A stretch of DNA of 64,000 bases from Isoperla grammatica (GCA_945910005.1 CAMDTW010000562.1:68501-132500), one strand, 5' to 3'; positions 45,110 to 58,615 are shown, counted from the stretch's first letter. Translations and numbers: made by a program. The notes: generated by a model from the sequence alone, not told the origin.

Positions 45110-45598
45110 GTACAATGCGCCACTCAACTGAGACTGGAGGCCAAGTTCAGAGTTATTACTAGTGAACAAGAAACATTTACAACATACAATGCGCCACTCA
45201 ACTGAGACTGGAGGCCAAGTTCAGAGTTATTACTAGTGAACAAGTAACATTTACAACATACAATGCGCCACTCAACTGAGACTGGAGGCCAAGTTCAGAG
45301 TTATTACTAGTGAACAAGTAACATTTACAACATACAATGCGCCACTCAACTGAGACTGGAGGCCAAGTTCAGAGTTATTACTAGTGAACAAGTAACATTT
45401 ACAACATACAATGCGCCACTCAACTGAGACTGGAGGCCAAGTTCAGAGTTATCATACAATGCGCCACTCAACTGAACTGGAGGCCAAGTTCAGAGTTATT
45501 ACTAGTGAACAAGTAACATTTACAACATATAATGCGCCTCTCAACTGAGACTGGAGGCCAAGTTCAGAGTTATTACAATAGTGAACAAGTAACATTTA
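45110..45598. repeat. 74-bp tandem repeat, about 7 copies, one truncated
   Basis: Starts TACAATGCGC at 45111, 45185 and 45259 give 74 bp. Units contain CAACTGAGACTGGAGGCCAA and TTATTACTAGTGAACAAG. One copy near 45452 lacks the ACTAGTGAACAAGTAACATT part, which puts two CAATGCGCC starts close together. Non-coding. Confidence 0.95.
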
Positions 45599-46435
45599 AT
45601 TTATTTTAACATGCATGTTTATGTTACATAGGCCAACAGGAAAACATATTGACATCCATAGTTATAAATCATTATTTTCGTAAATCGTTAATTCATTACG
45701 TAGTGTACGTAGATTACATTTTATTTTATTAATTGATCACAATAATTACGTTGTAAAAGCACTATTAGGCTATATTATACATTTTTGTATAATATGAAAA
45801 ATTAACTTTTTAAATTTTCACTGGGTGGTATCTGCAAATTATGCATTGTCTGTTCGGTAATCGTCAACATCTATTATAAATTTATAATTACTATTAAAAT
45901 ATATAATTATAAATAATAAGAAATAAATGGATGACTCCTGAAGCAGGACATGGCAATAAATTATAGCAATAATAATTACTCAACCGGGTTCACCATATTA
46001 TAAGTATACTCATCTGCGTATGTTGATGAATATGCAAACTTTGTAATGTATTGGAATCAAATAAACAGTAGACGATAGATAACAAACCAGTGATACATGA
46101 AAGAACAACGCTGCAGTCCCCCTATAGGCCTAAATGTACACAGCGCACCTGAGGACGACAAACGCGAGCAGCATCGCATCGTGACAATAGTCATATCATC
46201 AACCGGCGTAGTTACTTCCTCGTAGTTCTCGTCTTCGTCTATACGATATTGTCAGAATGTTTTGAATCTATAGTCTTAGTTTGTACTATTATGCAATTCA
46301 TTTCTATTTTATTACTGATTAATAAATTACACATCTTATACTTAAAATTGTAATTTTCGTCAATTAATATTTAATTGTATACTTGTTATTTCGTAAAGCG
46401 GTTTCTTCGCCGTCATTGTTGACGAGATTCTGTAC
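45599..46435. other. AT-rich spacer
   Basis: About 840 bp with no supported gene and no repeat recognised. Confidence 0.5.
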
Positions 46436-49400
46436 GAGCAAACATGCCTGTATGCACTGCCGTGCATGTTATGTTAACAACATGCCTGTATGCACTGCCG
46501 GGCATGTTATGTTAACAACATGCCTGTATGCACTGCCGTGCATGTTATGTTAACAACATGCCTGTATGCACTGCCGGGCATGTTATGTTAACAACATGCC
46601 TGTATGCACTGCCGTGCATGTTATGTTAACAACATGCCTGTATGCACTGCCGTGCATGTTATGTTAACAACATGCCTGTATGCACTGCCGTGCATGTTAT
46701 GTTAACAACATGCCTGTATGCACTGCCGGGCATGTTATGTTAACAACATGCCTGTATGCACTGCCGTGCATGTTATGTTAACAACATGCCTGTATGCACT
46801 GCCGGGCATGTTATGTTAACAACATGCCTGTATGCACTGCCGTGCATGTTATGTTAACAACATGCCTGTATGCACTGCCGGGCATGTTATGTTAACAACA
46901 TGCCTGTATGCACTGCCGTGCATGTTATGTTAACAACATGCCTGTATGCACTGCCGTGCATGTTATGTTAACAACATGCCTGTATGCACTGCCGTGCATG
47001 TTATGTTAACAACATGCCTGTATGCACTGCCGTGCATGTTATGTTAACAACATGCCTGTATGCACTGCCGTGCATGTTATGTTAACAACATGCCTGTATG
47101 CACTGCCGGGCATGTTATGTTAACAACATGCCTGTATGCACTGCCGTGCATGTTATGTTAACAACATGCCTGTATGCACTGCCGTGCATGTTATGTTAAC
47201 AACATGCCTGTATGCACTGCCGTGCATGTTATGTTAACAACATGCCTGTATGCACTGCCGTGCATGTTATGTTAACAACATGCCTGTATGCACTGCCGGG
47301 CATGTTATGTTAACAACATGCCTGTATGCACTGCCGTGCATGTTATGTTAACAACATGCCTGTATGCACTGCCGTGCATGTTATGTTAACAACATGCCTG
47401 TATGCACTGCCGTGCATGTTATGTTAACAAACATGCCTGTATGCACTGCCGTGCATGTTATGTTAACAACATGCCTGTATGCACTGCCGTGCATGTTATG
47501 TTAACAACATGCCTGTATGCACTGCCGTGCATGTTATGTTAACAACATGCCTGTATGCACTGCCGTGCATGTTATGTTAACAACATGCCTGTATGCACTG
47601 CCGGGCATGTTATGTTAACAACATGCCTGTATGCACTGCCGTGCATGTTATGTTAACAACATGCCTGTATGCACTGCCGTGCATGTTATGTTAACAACAT
47701 GCCTGTATGCACTGCCGTGCATGTTATGTTAACAAACATGCCTGTATGCACTGCCGTGCATGTTATGTTAACAACATGCCTGTATGCACTGCCGTGCATG
47801 TTATGTTAACAACATGCCTGTATGCACTGCCGTGCATGTTATGTTAACAACATGCCTGTATGCACTGCCGTGCATGTTATGTTAACAACATGCCTGTATG
47901 CACTGCCGGGCATGTTATGTTAACAACATGAATGTATGCACTGCCGTGCATGTTATGTTAACAACATGCCTGTATGCACTGCCGTGCATGTTATGTTAAC
48001 AACATGCCTGTATGCACTGCCGTGCATGTTATGTTAACAAACATGCCTGTATGCACTGCCGTGCATGTTATGTTAACAACATGCCTGTATGCACTGCCGT
48101 GCATGTCATGTTAACAACATGCCTGTATGCACTGCCGTGCATGTTATGTTAACAAACATGCCTGTGTGCACTGCCGTGCATGTTATGTTAACAAACATGC
48201 CTGTATGCACTGCCGTGCATGTTATGTTAACAAACATGCCTGTATGCACTGCCGTGCATGTTATGTTAACAAACATGCCTGTATGCACTGCCGTGCATGT
48301 TATGTTAACAAACATGCCTGTATGCACTGCCGGCATGTTATGTTAACAAACATGCCTGTATGCACTGCCGGCATGTTATGTTAACAAACATGCCTGTATG
48401 CACTGCCGTGCATGTTATGTTAACAAACATGCCTGTATGCACTGCCGTGCATGTTATGTTAACAAACATGCCTGTATGCACTGCCGTACATGTTATGTTA
48501 ACAAACATGCCTGTATGCACTGCCGTGCATGTTATGTTAACAAACATGCCTGTATGCACTGCCGTGCATGTTATGTTAACAAACATGCCTCTATGCACTG
48601 CCGTGCATGTCATGTTAACAAACATGCCTCTATGCACTGCCGTGCATGTTATGTTAACAAACATGCCTGTATGCACTGCCGACTATGTTATGTTAACAAA
48701 CATGCCTGTATGCACTGCCGTGCATGTCATGTTAACAAACATGCCTGTATGCACTGCCGTGCATGTTATGTTAACAAACATGCCTGTATGCACTGCCGTG
48801 CATGTTATGTTAACAAACATGCCTGTATGCACTGCCGTACATGTTATGTTACTAAACATGCCTGTATGCACTGCCGTGCATGTTATGGTAACAAACATGT
48901 CTGTATGCACTGCCGTGCATGTTATGTTAATAAACATGCCTGTATGCACTACCGTGCATGTTATGTTAACAAACATGTCTGTATGCACTGCCGTGCATGT
49001 CATGTTAACAAACATGCCTGTATGCACTGCCGTGCATGTTATGTTAACAAACATGCCTGTATGCACTGCCGTGCATGTTATGTTAACAAACATGCCTGTA
49101 TGCACTGCCGTACATGTTATGTTAATAAACATGCCTGTATGCACTGCCGTGTATGTTATGTTAACAAACATGCCTGTATGCACTGCCGTGCATGTCATGT
49201 TAACAAACATGCCTGTATGCACTGCCGTGCATGTTATGTTAACAAACATGCCTGTATGCACTGCCGTGCATGTTATGTTAATAAACATGCCTGTATGCAC
49301 TGCCGTGCATGTTATGGTAACAAACATGTCTATATGCACTGCCGTGCATGTTATGTTAATAAACATGCCTGTATGCACTGCCGTGCATGTTATGGTAACA

Positions 49401-52400
49401 AACATGTCTATATGCACTGCCGTGCATGTTATGTTAATAAACATGCCTGTATGCACTGCCGTGCATTTTATGTTAACAAACATGTCTGTATGGACTGCCG
49501 TGCATGTTATGTTAATAAACATGCCTGTATGCACTGCCGTGCATGTTATGGTAACAAACATGTCTGTATGCACTGCCGTGCATGTTATGTTAATAAACAT
49601 GCCTGTATGCAATGCCGTGCATGTTATGGTAACAAACATGTCTGTATGCACTGCCGTGCATGTTATGTTAATAAACATGCCTGTATGCACTGCCGTGCAT
49701 GTTATGTTAACAAACATGTCTGTATGCACTGCCGTGCATGTTATGTTAATAAACATGCCTGTATGCACTGCCGTGCATGTTATGGTAACAAACATGTCTG
49801 TATGCACTGCCGTGCATGTTATGTTAATAAACATGCCTGTATGCACTGCCGTGCATGTTATGTGTACAACATGCCTGTATGCACTGCCGTGCATGTTATG
49901 TTAACAACATGCCTGTATGCACTGCCGTGCATGTTATTTTAACAACATGTCTGTATGCACTGCCGTGCATGTTATGGTAACAAACATGTCTGTATGCACT
50001 GCCGTGCATGTCATGTTAACAAACATGCCTGTATGCACTGCCGTGCATGACATGTTAACAACATGCCTGTATGCACTGCCGTGCATGTCATGTTAACAAC
50101 ATGCCTGTATGCACTGCCGTGCATGTTATGTTAACAACATGCCTGTATGCACTGCCGTGCATGTCATGTTAACAACATGCCTGTATGCACTGCCGTGCAT
50201 GTTATGTTAACAACATGCCTGTATGCACTGCCGTGCATGTCATGTTAACAACATGCCTGTATGCACTGCCGTGCATGTTATGTTAACAACATGCCTGTAT
50301 GCACTGCCGTGCATGTTATGTTAACAACATGCCTGTATGCACTGCCGTGCATGTTATGTTAACAACATGCCTGTATGCACTGCCGTGCATGTTATGTTAA
50401 CAACATGCCTGTATGCACTGCCGTGCATGTTATGTTAACAACATGCCTGTATGCACTGCCGTGCATGTTATGTTAACAACATGCCTGTATGCACTGCCGT
50501 GCATGTTATGTTAACAAACATGCCTGTATGCACTGCCGTGCATGTTATGTTAACAACATGCCTGTATGCACTGCCGTGCATGTTATGTTAACAACATGCC
50601 TGTATGCACTGCCGGGCATGTTATGTTAACAAACATGCCTGTATGCACTGCCGTGCATGTTATGTTAACAACATGCCTGTATGCACTGCCGTGCATGTTA
50701 TGTTAACAACATGCCTGTATGCACTGCCGTGCATGTTATGTTAACAAACATGCCTGTATGCACTGCCGGGCATGTTATGTTAACAAACATGTCTGTATGC
50801 ACTGCCGTGCATGTTATGTTAACAACATGTCTGTATGCACTGCCGTGCATGTTATGTTAACAAACATGCCTGTATGCACTGCCGTGCATGTTATGTTAAC
50901 AAACATGCCTGTATGCACTGCCGTGCATGTTATGTTAACAAACATGCCTGTATGCACTGCCGTGCATGTTATGTTAACAACATGCCTGTATGCACTGCCG
51001 TGCATGTTATGTTAACAACATGCCTGTATGCACTGCCGTGCATGTTATGTTAACAACATGCCTGTATGCACTGCCGTGCATCTTATGTTAACAAACATGC
51101 CTGTATGCACTGCCGTGCATGTTATGTTAACAACATGCCTGTATGCACTGCCGTGCATGTTATGTTAACAACATGTCTGTATGCACTGCCGTGCATGTTA
51201 TGTTAACAACATGCCTGTATGCACTGCCGTGCATGTTATGTTAACAACATGCCTGTATGCACTGCCGTGCATCTTATGTTAACAAACATGCCTGTATGCA
51301 CTGCCGTGCATGTTATGTTAACAACATGCCTGTATGCACTGCCGTGCATGTTATGTTAACAACATGCCTGTATGCACTGCCGTGCATGTTATGTTAACAA
51401 CATGCCTGTATGCACTGCCGTGCATGTTATGTTAACAACATGCCTGTGTGCACTGCCGTGCATGTTATGTTAACAACATGCCTGTATGCACTGCCGTGCA
51501 TGTTATGTTAACAACATGCCTGTGTGCACTGCCGTGCATGTTATGTTAACAACATGCCTGTATGCACTGCCGTGCATGTTATGTTAACAACATGCCTGTA
51601 TGCACTGCCGTGCATGTTATGTTAACAACATGCCTGTATGCACTGCCGTACATGTTATGTTAACAACATGCCTGTATGCACTGCCGTGCATGTTATGTTA
51701 ACAACATGCCTGTGTGCACTGCCGTGCATGTTATGTTAACAACATGCCTGTATGCACTGCCGTGCATGTTATGTTAACAACATGCCTGTATGCACTGCCG
51801 TGCATGTTATGTTAACAACATGCCTGTATGCACTGCCGTGCATGTTATGTTAACAACATGCCTGGGTGCACTGCCGTGCATGTTATGTTAACAACATGCC
51901 TGTATGCACTGCCGTGCATGTTATGTTAACAACATGCCTGTGTGCACTGCCGTGCATGTTATGTTAACAACATGCCTGTATGCACTGCCGTACATGTTAT
52001 GTTAACAACATGCCTGTATGCACTGCCGTGCATGTTATGTTAACAACATGCCTGTATGCACTGCCGTGCATGTTATGTTAACAACATGCCTTTATGCACT
52101 GCCGTACATGTTATGTTAACAACATGCCTGTATGCACTGCCGTGCATGTTATGTTAACAACATGTCTGTATGCACTGCCGTACATGTTATGTTAACAACA
52201 TGCCTGTATGCACTGCCGTGCATGTTATGTTAACAACATGCCTGTATGCACTGCCGTGCATGTTATGTTAACAACATGCCTGTATGCACTGCCGTGCATG
52301 TTATGTTAACAACATGCCTGTATGCACTGCCGTGCATGTTATGTTAACAACATGCCTGTATGCACTGCCGTGCATGTTATGTTAACAACATGCCTGTATG

Positions 52401-53332
52401 CACTGCCGTGCATGTTATGTTAACAACATGTCTGTATGCACTGCCGTGCATGTTATGTTAACAACATGCCTGTATGCACTGCCGTGCATGTTATGTTAAC
52501 AACATGCCTGTATGCACTGCCGTGCATGTTATGTTAACAACATGCCTGTATGCACTGCCGTGCATGTTATGTTAACAACATGCCTGTATGCACTGCCGTG
52601 CATGTTATGTTAACAACATGCCTGTATGCACTGCCGTGCATGTTATGTTAACAACATGCCTGTATGCACTGCCGTGCATGTTATGTTAACAACATGTCTG
52701 TATGCACTGCCGTGCATGTTATGTTAACAACATGCCTGTATGCACTGCCGTGCATGTTATGTTAACAACATGCCTGTATGCACTGCCGTGCATGTTATGT
52801 TAACAACATGCCTGTATGCACTGCCGTGCATGTTATGTTAACAACATGCCTGTATGCACTGCCGTGCATGTTATGTTAACAACATGCCTGTATGCACTGC
52901 CGTGCATGTTATGTTAACAACATGCCTGTATGCACTGCCGTGCATGTTATGTTAACAACATGCCTGTATGCACTGCCGTGCATGTTATGTTAACAACATG
53001 CCTGTGTGCACTGCCGTGCATGTTTTGTTAACAACATGCCTGTATGCACTGCCGTGCATGTTATGTTAACAAACATGCCTGTATGCACTGCCGTGCATGT
53101 TATGTTAACAACATGCCTGTATGCACTGCCGTGCATGTTATGTTAACAACATGCCTGTATGCACTGCCGTGCATGTTATGTTAACAACATGTCTGTATGC
53201 ACTGCCGGGCATGTTATGTTAACAACATGCCTGTATGCACTGCCGTGCATGTTATGTTAACAACATGTCTGTATGCACTGCCGTGCATGTTATGTTAACA
53301 ACATGTCTGTATGCACTGCCGTGCATGTTATG
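46436..53332. repeat. 38/39-bp satellite array of 6.9 kb, about 180 copies
   Basis: The unit is CATGCCTGTATGCACTGCCG followed by TGCATGTTATGTTAACAA (38 bp); units with one more A are 39 bp. Each unit can fold as ATGCAC-TGCC-GTGCAT. The array has three zones: mostly 38-bp units (46436-48140), nearly all 39-bp units (48140-49870), and mostly 38-bp units (49870-53332). The middle zone keeps frame and therefore shows 514-codon plus frames and a 403-codon minus frame, which are artefacts of the 13-codon period. In the left zone a block of 8 units (305 bp) is repeated. This is the largest feature of the window. Confidence 0.97.
48140..49870. repeat. 39-bp, frame-keeping zone with a 78-bp dimer pattern
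   Basis: Almost all units here end AACAAA or AATAAA and are 39 bp. From about 49270 to 49850 units alternate between GGTAACAAACATGTC and GTTAATAAACATGCC types, making a 78-bp dimer. Extra variants (GTACATG, GTCATG, CTCTATG) are concentrated here compared with the flanking 38-bp zones. Confidence 0.88.
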
Positions 53333-54565
53333 TTTGGTGAAACCATGGTTACCAAACCGAGCTCACTAAATAAGAGCTTAACGAAGTTGGTGAGCTGGGA
53401 CCATAGTGCCTTTCATTGTATTAAAAGTGCTGTACACACATTGATTAAAAAGTTTTGTAAAAAACTAAAAATTAACATAAAGGAAAATATGTCCTCTCCA
53501 AACGAACAATTAAAATTGTAAATACTTAGAAATCTCGCATATATCCCGCTCAGAGGGAAATCAGAAATTAATATCTACCTCTAAATAAATATTACGCAGT
53601 AGATAGATAATATTGTACACGTGTATATTAAAATCACTACATTAAAAATGCATGATAAAGCAGCCTGCAGCCTGCATGGTAGCACGTACCTCATTCGCTT
53701 AGGATGCAGTTTCGAGCTATATGGAAGGCATTGTGTTGGTGTGACAATCCTATCTGTGCATTGTCGGGCTCTGGAATACTCAAGAGTTACAACATTAAGC
53801 GGAATTAAATGCAATGTAATACTTCAATGTTTTGTTGAACTACGCAGTGGCTGTGTTTATATTTCTGTAATCACATTTTATAGTTATGTTGGAAATTTCA
53901 TACATCATAACGGCTGGAAGAATATCATTTAATTTTAAATTACCAACTGACTTACAATAAAAAGTTTCTTTTTACATTATCTCGACTCTAATGAGAAGAT
54001 ATATGTTTTTTTCTGGTTTATTTATTGAATACTAATAATAAAACCACCATGTAAAATGTTTACGAAAATCTGAACAGACTCACAAAACATGACAAAGTGC
54101 TGCCCTGTGTTCAATAACAATGAATGCCTCCTTATGTAACTGTAAAGTGGTAATTATTACCATCATACAGAATACCCATTGTGAATGTATATTTTACTGT
54201 CTAAGAGGGATATTTTTGTTTTACATCATATTTTGGCAATGATGTTAATAGCCTTGATGATTAGGTAACAAGATGAGGATTAAACATCATAGAACATCCT
54301 CATCTTTACTAGGGTTGCCTCTACCGTAGAAACTATACGATTACCTTATACCAGTTACCAGCTTGCTAGAATTACTGCTAACATCGAAATACGTATGAAA
54401 TGTGATAACCATGGATGTTAATGGTAATTTTACTTCTAATGCCAACGCCAATGTCAAAGTCATTGCCAATGAAAATTTATAATGCAAATATTATTATGAA
54501 TCTGAATATCTTTTGTATATCAGAGGAGTATTCACATTCAATACTCTTACGAATATAAGGAGTAA
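53333..54565. other. 1.2-kb single-copy spacer
   Basis: Frames of 77-103 codons at 53581-53932 lie on both strands and are unrecognised. The junction with the array is followed by TTTGGTGAAACCATGGTTACCAAA, printed here in parts only because it is long: TTTGGTGAAACC then ATGGTTACCAAA, a small imperfect palindrome. No gene supported. Confidence 0.45.
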
Positions 54566-54730
54566 CGCCCGGTTTCACCAAACTGTTAGTCCCAAGATTT
54601 TCAACGAATAAACATGACTCCTGGTAGAAAACACAATTAATTTTGAATGCAATGTTTGTTTTGTTGAACCCATGGTAACTCATCTGAGAGTATTAAATCA
54701 AAGATTAACAGAGCTTGGTGAATTCGGATC
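54566..54730. mobile_element. Candidate MITE (PIF/Harbinger-like) with TAA flanks
   Basis: The left end CGCCCGGTTTCACCAAACTG and the reverse complement of the right end, GATCCGAATTCACCAAGCTC, share TTCACCAA and continue to match loosely (TGTTAGTC against TGTTAATC) for about 35 bp. The 165-bp element is bounded by TAA on both sides (54563-54565 and 54731-54733), the 3-bp duplication typical of PIF/Harbinger elements. It has no coding capacity. Confidence 0.55.
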
Positions 54731-56136
54731 TAAGTTTTGTAACTCAACGTAAAAAAAATCCCACAAAAAACAATGGAAAAGTTCCGATGCTGATGGCTGA
54801 ATTAATATTCATCCCGTATACTGCAGGAGACTTCAATGCAAGTGTAGGCGACGTTTTGCGTGGGGCAGCTGACTAACATTAATTCATTTTAAATGCCAGG
54901 ACCTAGTAAATTGGTATGGCGATATGTTAATGTGTTGGACACCCACGTGCATGTAACATCGGAAACAAGGTGTCCACGTGTCAGCCATCGTTCTGCGCCT
55001 GCGCAACTGTCCGAGGCGATGTGATAATCACTGCTTGCACTCGACGAGGCGAAACAACTGGACCCTGAGTTATTTTATTTGCACTTGACGAGGAGTAAAG
55101 TGTTGGCTAATTAACTAATCAATAACTACAATTATCAAATAAATAATGATTGGATGAATCCTCTGTCTAATCAAGGGGAGTTCAAGGGTATGGAATATTC
55201 CAAACGACGTATTGGAATCAAAAAGGGGTGTGACAGCGAATCATGGAAGAGCGGTATATATACATATACGTTTATTGGGGTGCGAACAAGTGGAGGTTAG
55301 TATTTTATGGAATTTTATGTTTGATGAATGAATATAATTTTAAATTTAATTAATTTGAACAAAAATAATTATAAATGGGGAGGTTTCAGGTTTCAGGTTT
55401 CAGGTTTCAGGTCCAAGGCTTCGTTCCTGGCCGCACCACTTATTCTGGTGGTGTGGGGACGCTGTGCGAGGAAGCTGGCTCTAAGAGGTCTAGCTAGCTA
55501 GACTCCAGAGGTTATAACATTTGCCCACAAATTTTTTTCTCACACGTTCAACATTATTAAAATGCCAAAATATGTTAATTCATAAAATGGGTGTATTGCA
55601 ATTTTTAAGACTACAACATGTTAAACTCTCATCGGTTGATAACAAGGTATTTTTCACATTATTTTTTTAAAATGGGTTTGGGGGCTTTTAGTTTAGCCCA
55701 AAAACCATCTCCTTGTATTCCATTTGCGTGAATTATGTGGTATTGCTGTAAGTAGACCTATGTCCCACGTTAAGTGAAGTGTGCGAGTTCAGTTGGACTA
55801 TGCAATGCAATCAACGCTTCGTAAATCTCAATCGTCCTCCTTCCCCCTCTCCTAACCTTGTCACGAGTGAGTTGATGTGATGATGAAATAAGTCCACTTG
55901 CGTGATCTGACTCATCGCCGGATCTCGTTTATAATCGATAGATGGCCCTGAAATATAAGACCCAACTTATTCCCCGCTTGTCGTCGTCTCTAAAGCGTCT
56001 GCATGGCGACTTTATGAAAACACAATAACTCTAATTCCAACTGATCAAATTTGCATAATTATTTGGTTGGCATAGTGGTCAAACAGACTCGCTTCATTAT
56101 AAACCAATACAACTTCCGTGCGATTGCATCGGTTCG
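54731..56136. other. Single-copy spacer with a small 7-bp repeat and hairpin
   Basis: AGGTTTC is repeated four times at about 55381-55412, followed by a hairpin around CCGCACCAC / GTGGTGTGG (55431-55458). The rest is AT-rich with no frame above chance. No gene supported. Confidence 0.5.
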
Positions 56137-56325
56137 GCCTCGTGGTCCAACTCCAAAGCACTCAAGAAGATAGTATATTGTTGGTAAGTACCACACAGAG
56201 CGCCTCGTGGTCCAAAGCAGTTGAGAAGATAGTGTATTGTTTGGTAAGTACCTCACTGAGCGCCTCGTGGTCCAAAGCATTTGAGAAGATAGTGTATTGT
56301 TTGGTAAGTACCACACAGAGCGCGC
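56137..56325. repeat. 60-bp tandem repeat, 3 copies
   Basis: CCTCGTGGTCCAA at 56139, 56201 and 56261 marks units of 60-62 bp that include TTGAGAAGATAGTGTATTGT and TTGGTAAGTACC. Open frames on both strands here derive from the repeat. Confidence 0.9.
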
Positions 56326-57324
56326 GCTTCGAAGTTCCCTGTTTTGAATACCAAGTCTGCCCGACTATTTATCAATTTGATAGAAGACTCTTGTTTCTTG
56401 AAATCACGATGACAATATCAGGGTGACGTATGGCCGCCATTTGAACACGGTGATCTCGAAAGGGTTTCAGGTCAACATCACTGAGTTTTAAATTAATTAC
56501 TCTACCAAATCCTTTCTCTCTATCTCCTGTTTTTACGATGTTCTTCCAGTCGTGTGGCGTGTTGGGCTGTCGGTACTAGACCCGCCCTAATCTTTCTTGT
56601 CACCCCCGCTTGTGTCGCGTAGCGGGCTGTCAACGGGGACCCCCGAGGAGTCGCATTCCGGCGCGCATCCTCCGCGTGTGCGCCCTCTACACTACCTCCA
56701 GCCTCATTCAAGACGCCACGGTCAAGGATTGGATGTTGACATCACGACTATATATAAACAATACAGCGTATTTTACCTCTTTTTTACCATCGACAAAAAA
56801 TACCATACAACCAGTTTTTTCATTTCCTATACAACGTCTCTATCTGCATATAAAACAATGAATGGGTCTTCCCATTCATAAGCTCTTATTAATTCACCGA
56901 CCGTAGAAAATATTTCTGAATTGGCTGGAGTAAATTCATCTTGAAGACGGCCTAACCCGAGCCTTCACGAGTGAAGCTTGAGCCGAGACATTCCTAATTT
57001 GCTTCGTGTAAAGACTTCCAAGCCTAATCACAGCCCAGACGTACCTGGCGTTATTAGCGCGCATTATATTTAAAATTACGAAACGAAGTAGGACACATCA
57101 ATGTGGCTATTGTGGAGGACAATTGACAATATGCCACAATGAAAATAAAAAGAGTTTGTATGTAGAGAAGCTATGTGAACCACAGTCGGCGTTTCAAGAA
57201 TGAAAGAGGACATAGCCCACTAGTGTATTCCTACTTTTAAAATTACAGCTTTCGTCGTCTCGGTTTAAACCGCGACAACGCCCTCAGCGGCGGACGGCGA
57301 CGCCCCAAACTAAACTCGAGAATG
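56326..57324. other. Single-copy spacer, CG-rich at 56560-56700
   Basis: The CG-rich part carries frames of 63-94 codons on both strands and no recognised domain. No gene supported. Confidence 0.45.
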
Positions 57325-58615
57325 TCGCACCGGCCACAGTGACAGGAGAGCGTCCTCACAAAACTGAGTTACTGCAAGTGTCGTCGCTGTCTTTGCACTG
57401 GCAACAGTCACAGGAGAGCGTCCTCACAAAACTGAGTTACTGCAAGTGTCGTCGCTGTCTTTGCACTGGCAACAGTCACAGGAGAGCGTCCTCACAAAAC
57501 TGAGTTACTGCAAGTGTCGTCGCTGTCTTTGCACTGGCAACAGTCACAGGAGAGCGTCCTCACAAAACTGAGTTACTGCAAGTGGTGTCGCTGTCTTTGC
57601 ACTGGCAACAGTCACAGGAGAGCGTCCTCACAAAACTGAGTTACTGCAAGTGTCGTCGCTGTCTTTGCACTGGCAACAGTCACAGGAGAGCGTCCTCACA
57701 AAACTGAGTTACTGCAAGTGTCGTCGCTGTCTTTGCACTGGCAACAGTGACAGGAGAGCGTCCTCACAAAACTGAGTTACTGCAAGTGTCGTCGCTGTCT
57801 TTGCACTGGCAACAGTCACAGGAGAGCGTCCTCACAAAACTGAGTTACTGCAAGTGTCGTCGCTGTCTTTGCACTGGCAACAGTCACAGGAGAGCGTCCT
57901 CACAAAACTGAGTTACTGCAAGTGGTGTCGCTGTCTTTGCACTGGCAACAGTCACAGGAGAGCGTCCTCTCAAACCTGAGTTACTGCAAGTGTCGGCGCT
58001 GTCTTCGCACTGGCAACAGTGACAGGAGAGCGTCCTCACAAACCTGAGTTACTGCAAGTGTCGTCGCTGTCTTTGCACTGGCAACAGTCACAGGAGAGCG
58101 TCCTCACAAACCTGAGTTACTGCAAGTGTCGTCGCTGTCTTTGCACTGGCAACAGTCACAGGAGAGCGTCCTCACAAACCTGAGTTACTGCAAGTGTCGT
58201 CGCTGTCTTCGCACTGGCAACAGTGACAGGAGAGCGTCCTCACAAACCTGAGTTACTGCAAGTGTCGTCGCTGTCTTTGCACTGGCAACAGTGACAGGAG
58301 AGCGTCCTCACAAAACTGAGTTACTGCAAGTGTCGGCGCTGTCTTCGCACTGGCAACAGTGACAGGAGAGCGTCCTCACAAAACTGAGTTACTGCAAGTG
58401 TCGTCACTGTCTTCGCACTGGCCACAGTGACAGGAGAGCGTCCTCACAAAACTGAGTTACTGCAAGTGTCGGCGCTGTCTTCGCACTGGCCACAGTGACA
58501 GGAGAGCGTCCTCACAAAACTGAGTTACTGCAAGTGTCGGCGCTGTCTTCGCACTGGCAACAGTGACAGGAGAGCGTCCTCACAAAACTGAGTTACAGCA
58601 AGTGTCGTCACTGTC
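57325..58615. repeat. 68-bp satellite array, about 19 copies
   Basis: The unit contains CACAGGAGAGCGTCCTCACA, AACTGAGTTACTGCAAGTG and TCGTCGCTGTCTTTGCACTG; GGAGAG at 57345 and 57413 shows 68 bp. Right-hand copies change to TCGGCGCTGTCTTCGCACTG and AACAGTGACAGG, so variants are regionally homogenised. Sixty-eight is not a multiple of three and no long frame forms. Confidence 0.96.

Noticed and set aside
48360..49942. Two 514-codon plus frames and a 403-codon minus frame with periodic Cys and His
   Set aside because: They reflect the 39-bp (13-codon) period of the array; the same array at 38 bp has no frame, and opposite-strand frames coexist.
55431..55458. Hairpin CCGCACCAC / GTGGTGTGG as terminator or RNA gene
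   Set aside because: A short stem with no T run or promoter context; isolated hairpins of this size are expected by chance.
56520..56711. Arg/Ala-rich minus-strand frame
   Set aside because: It is short, is open on both strands because of CG-rich composition, and has no recognisable domain.
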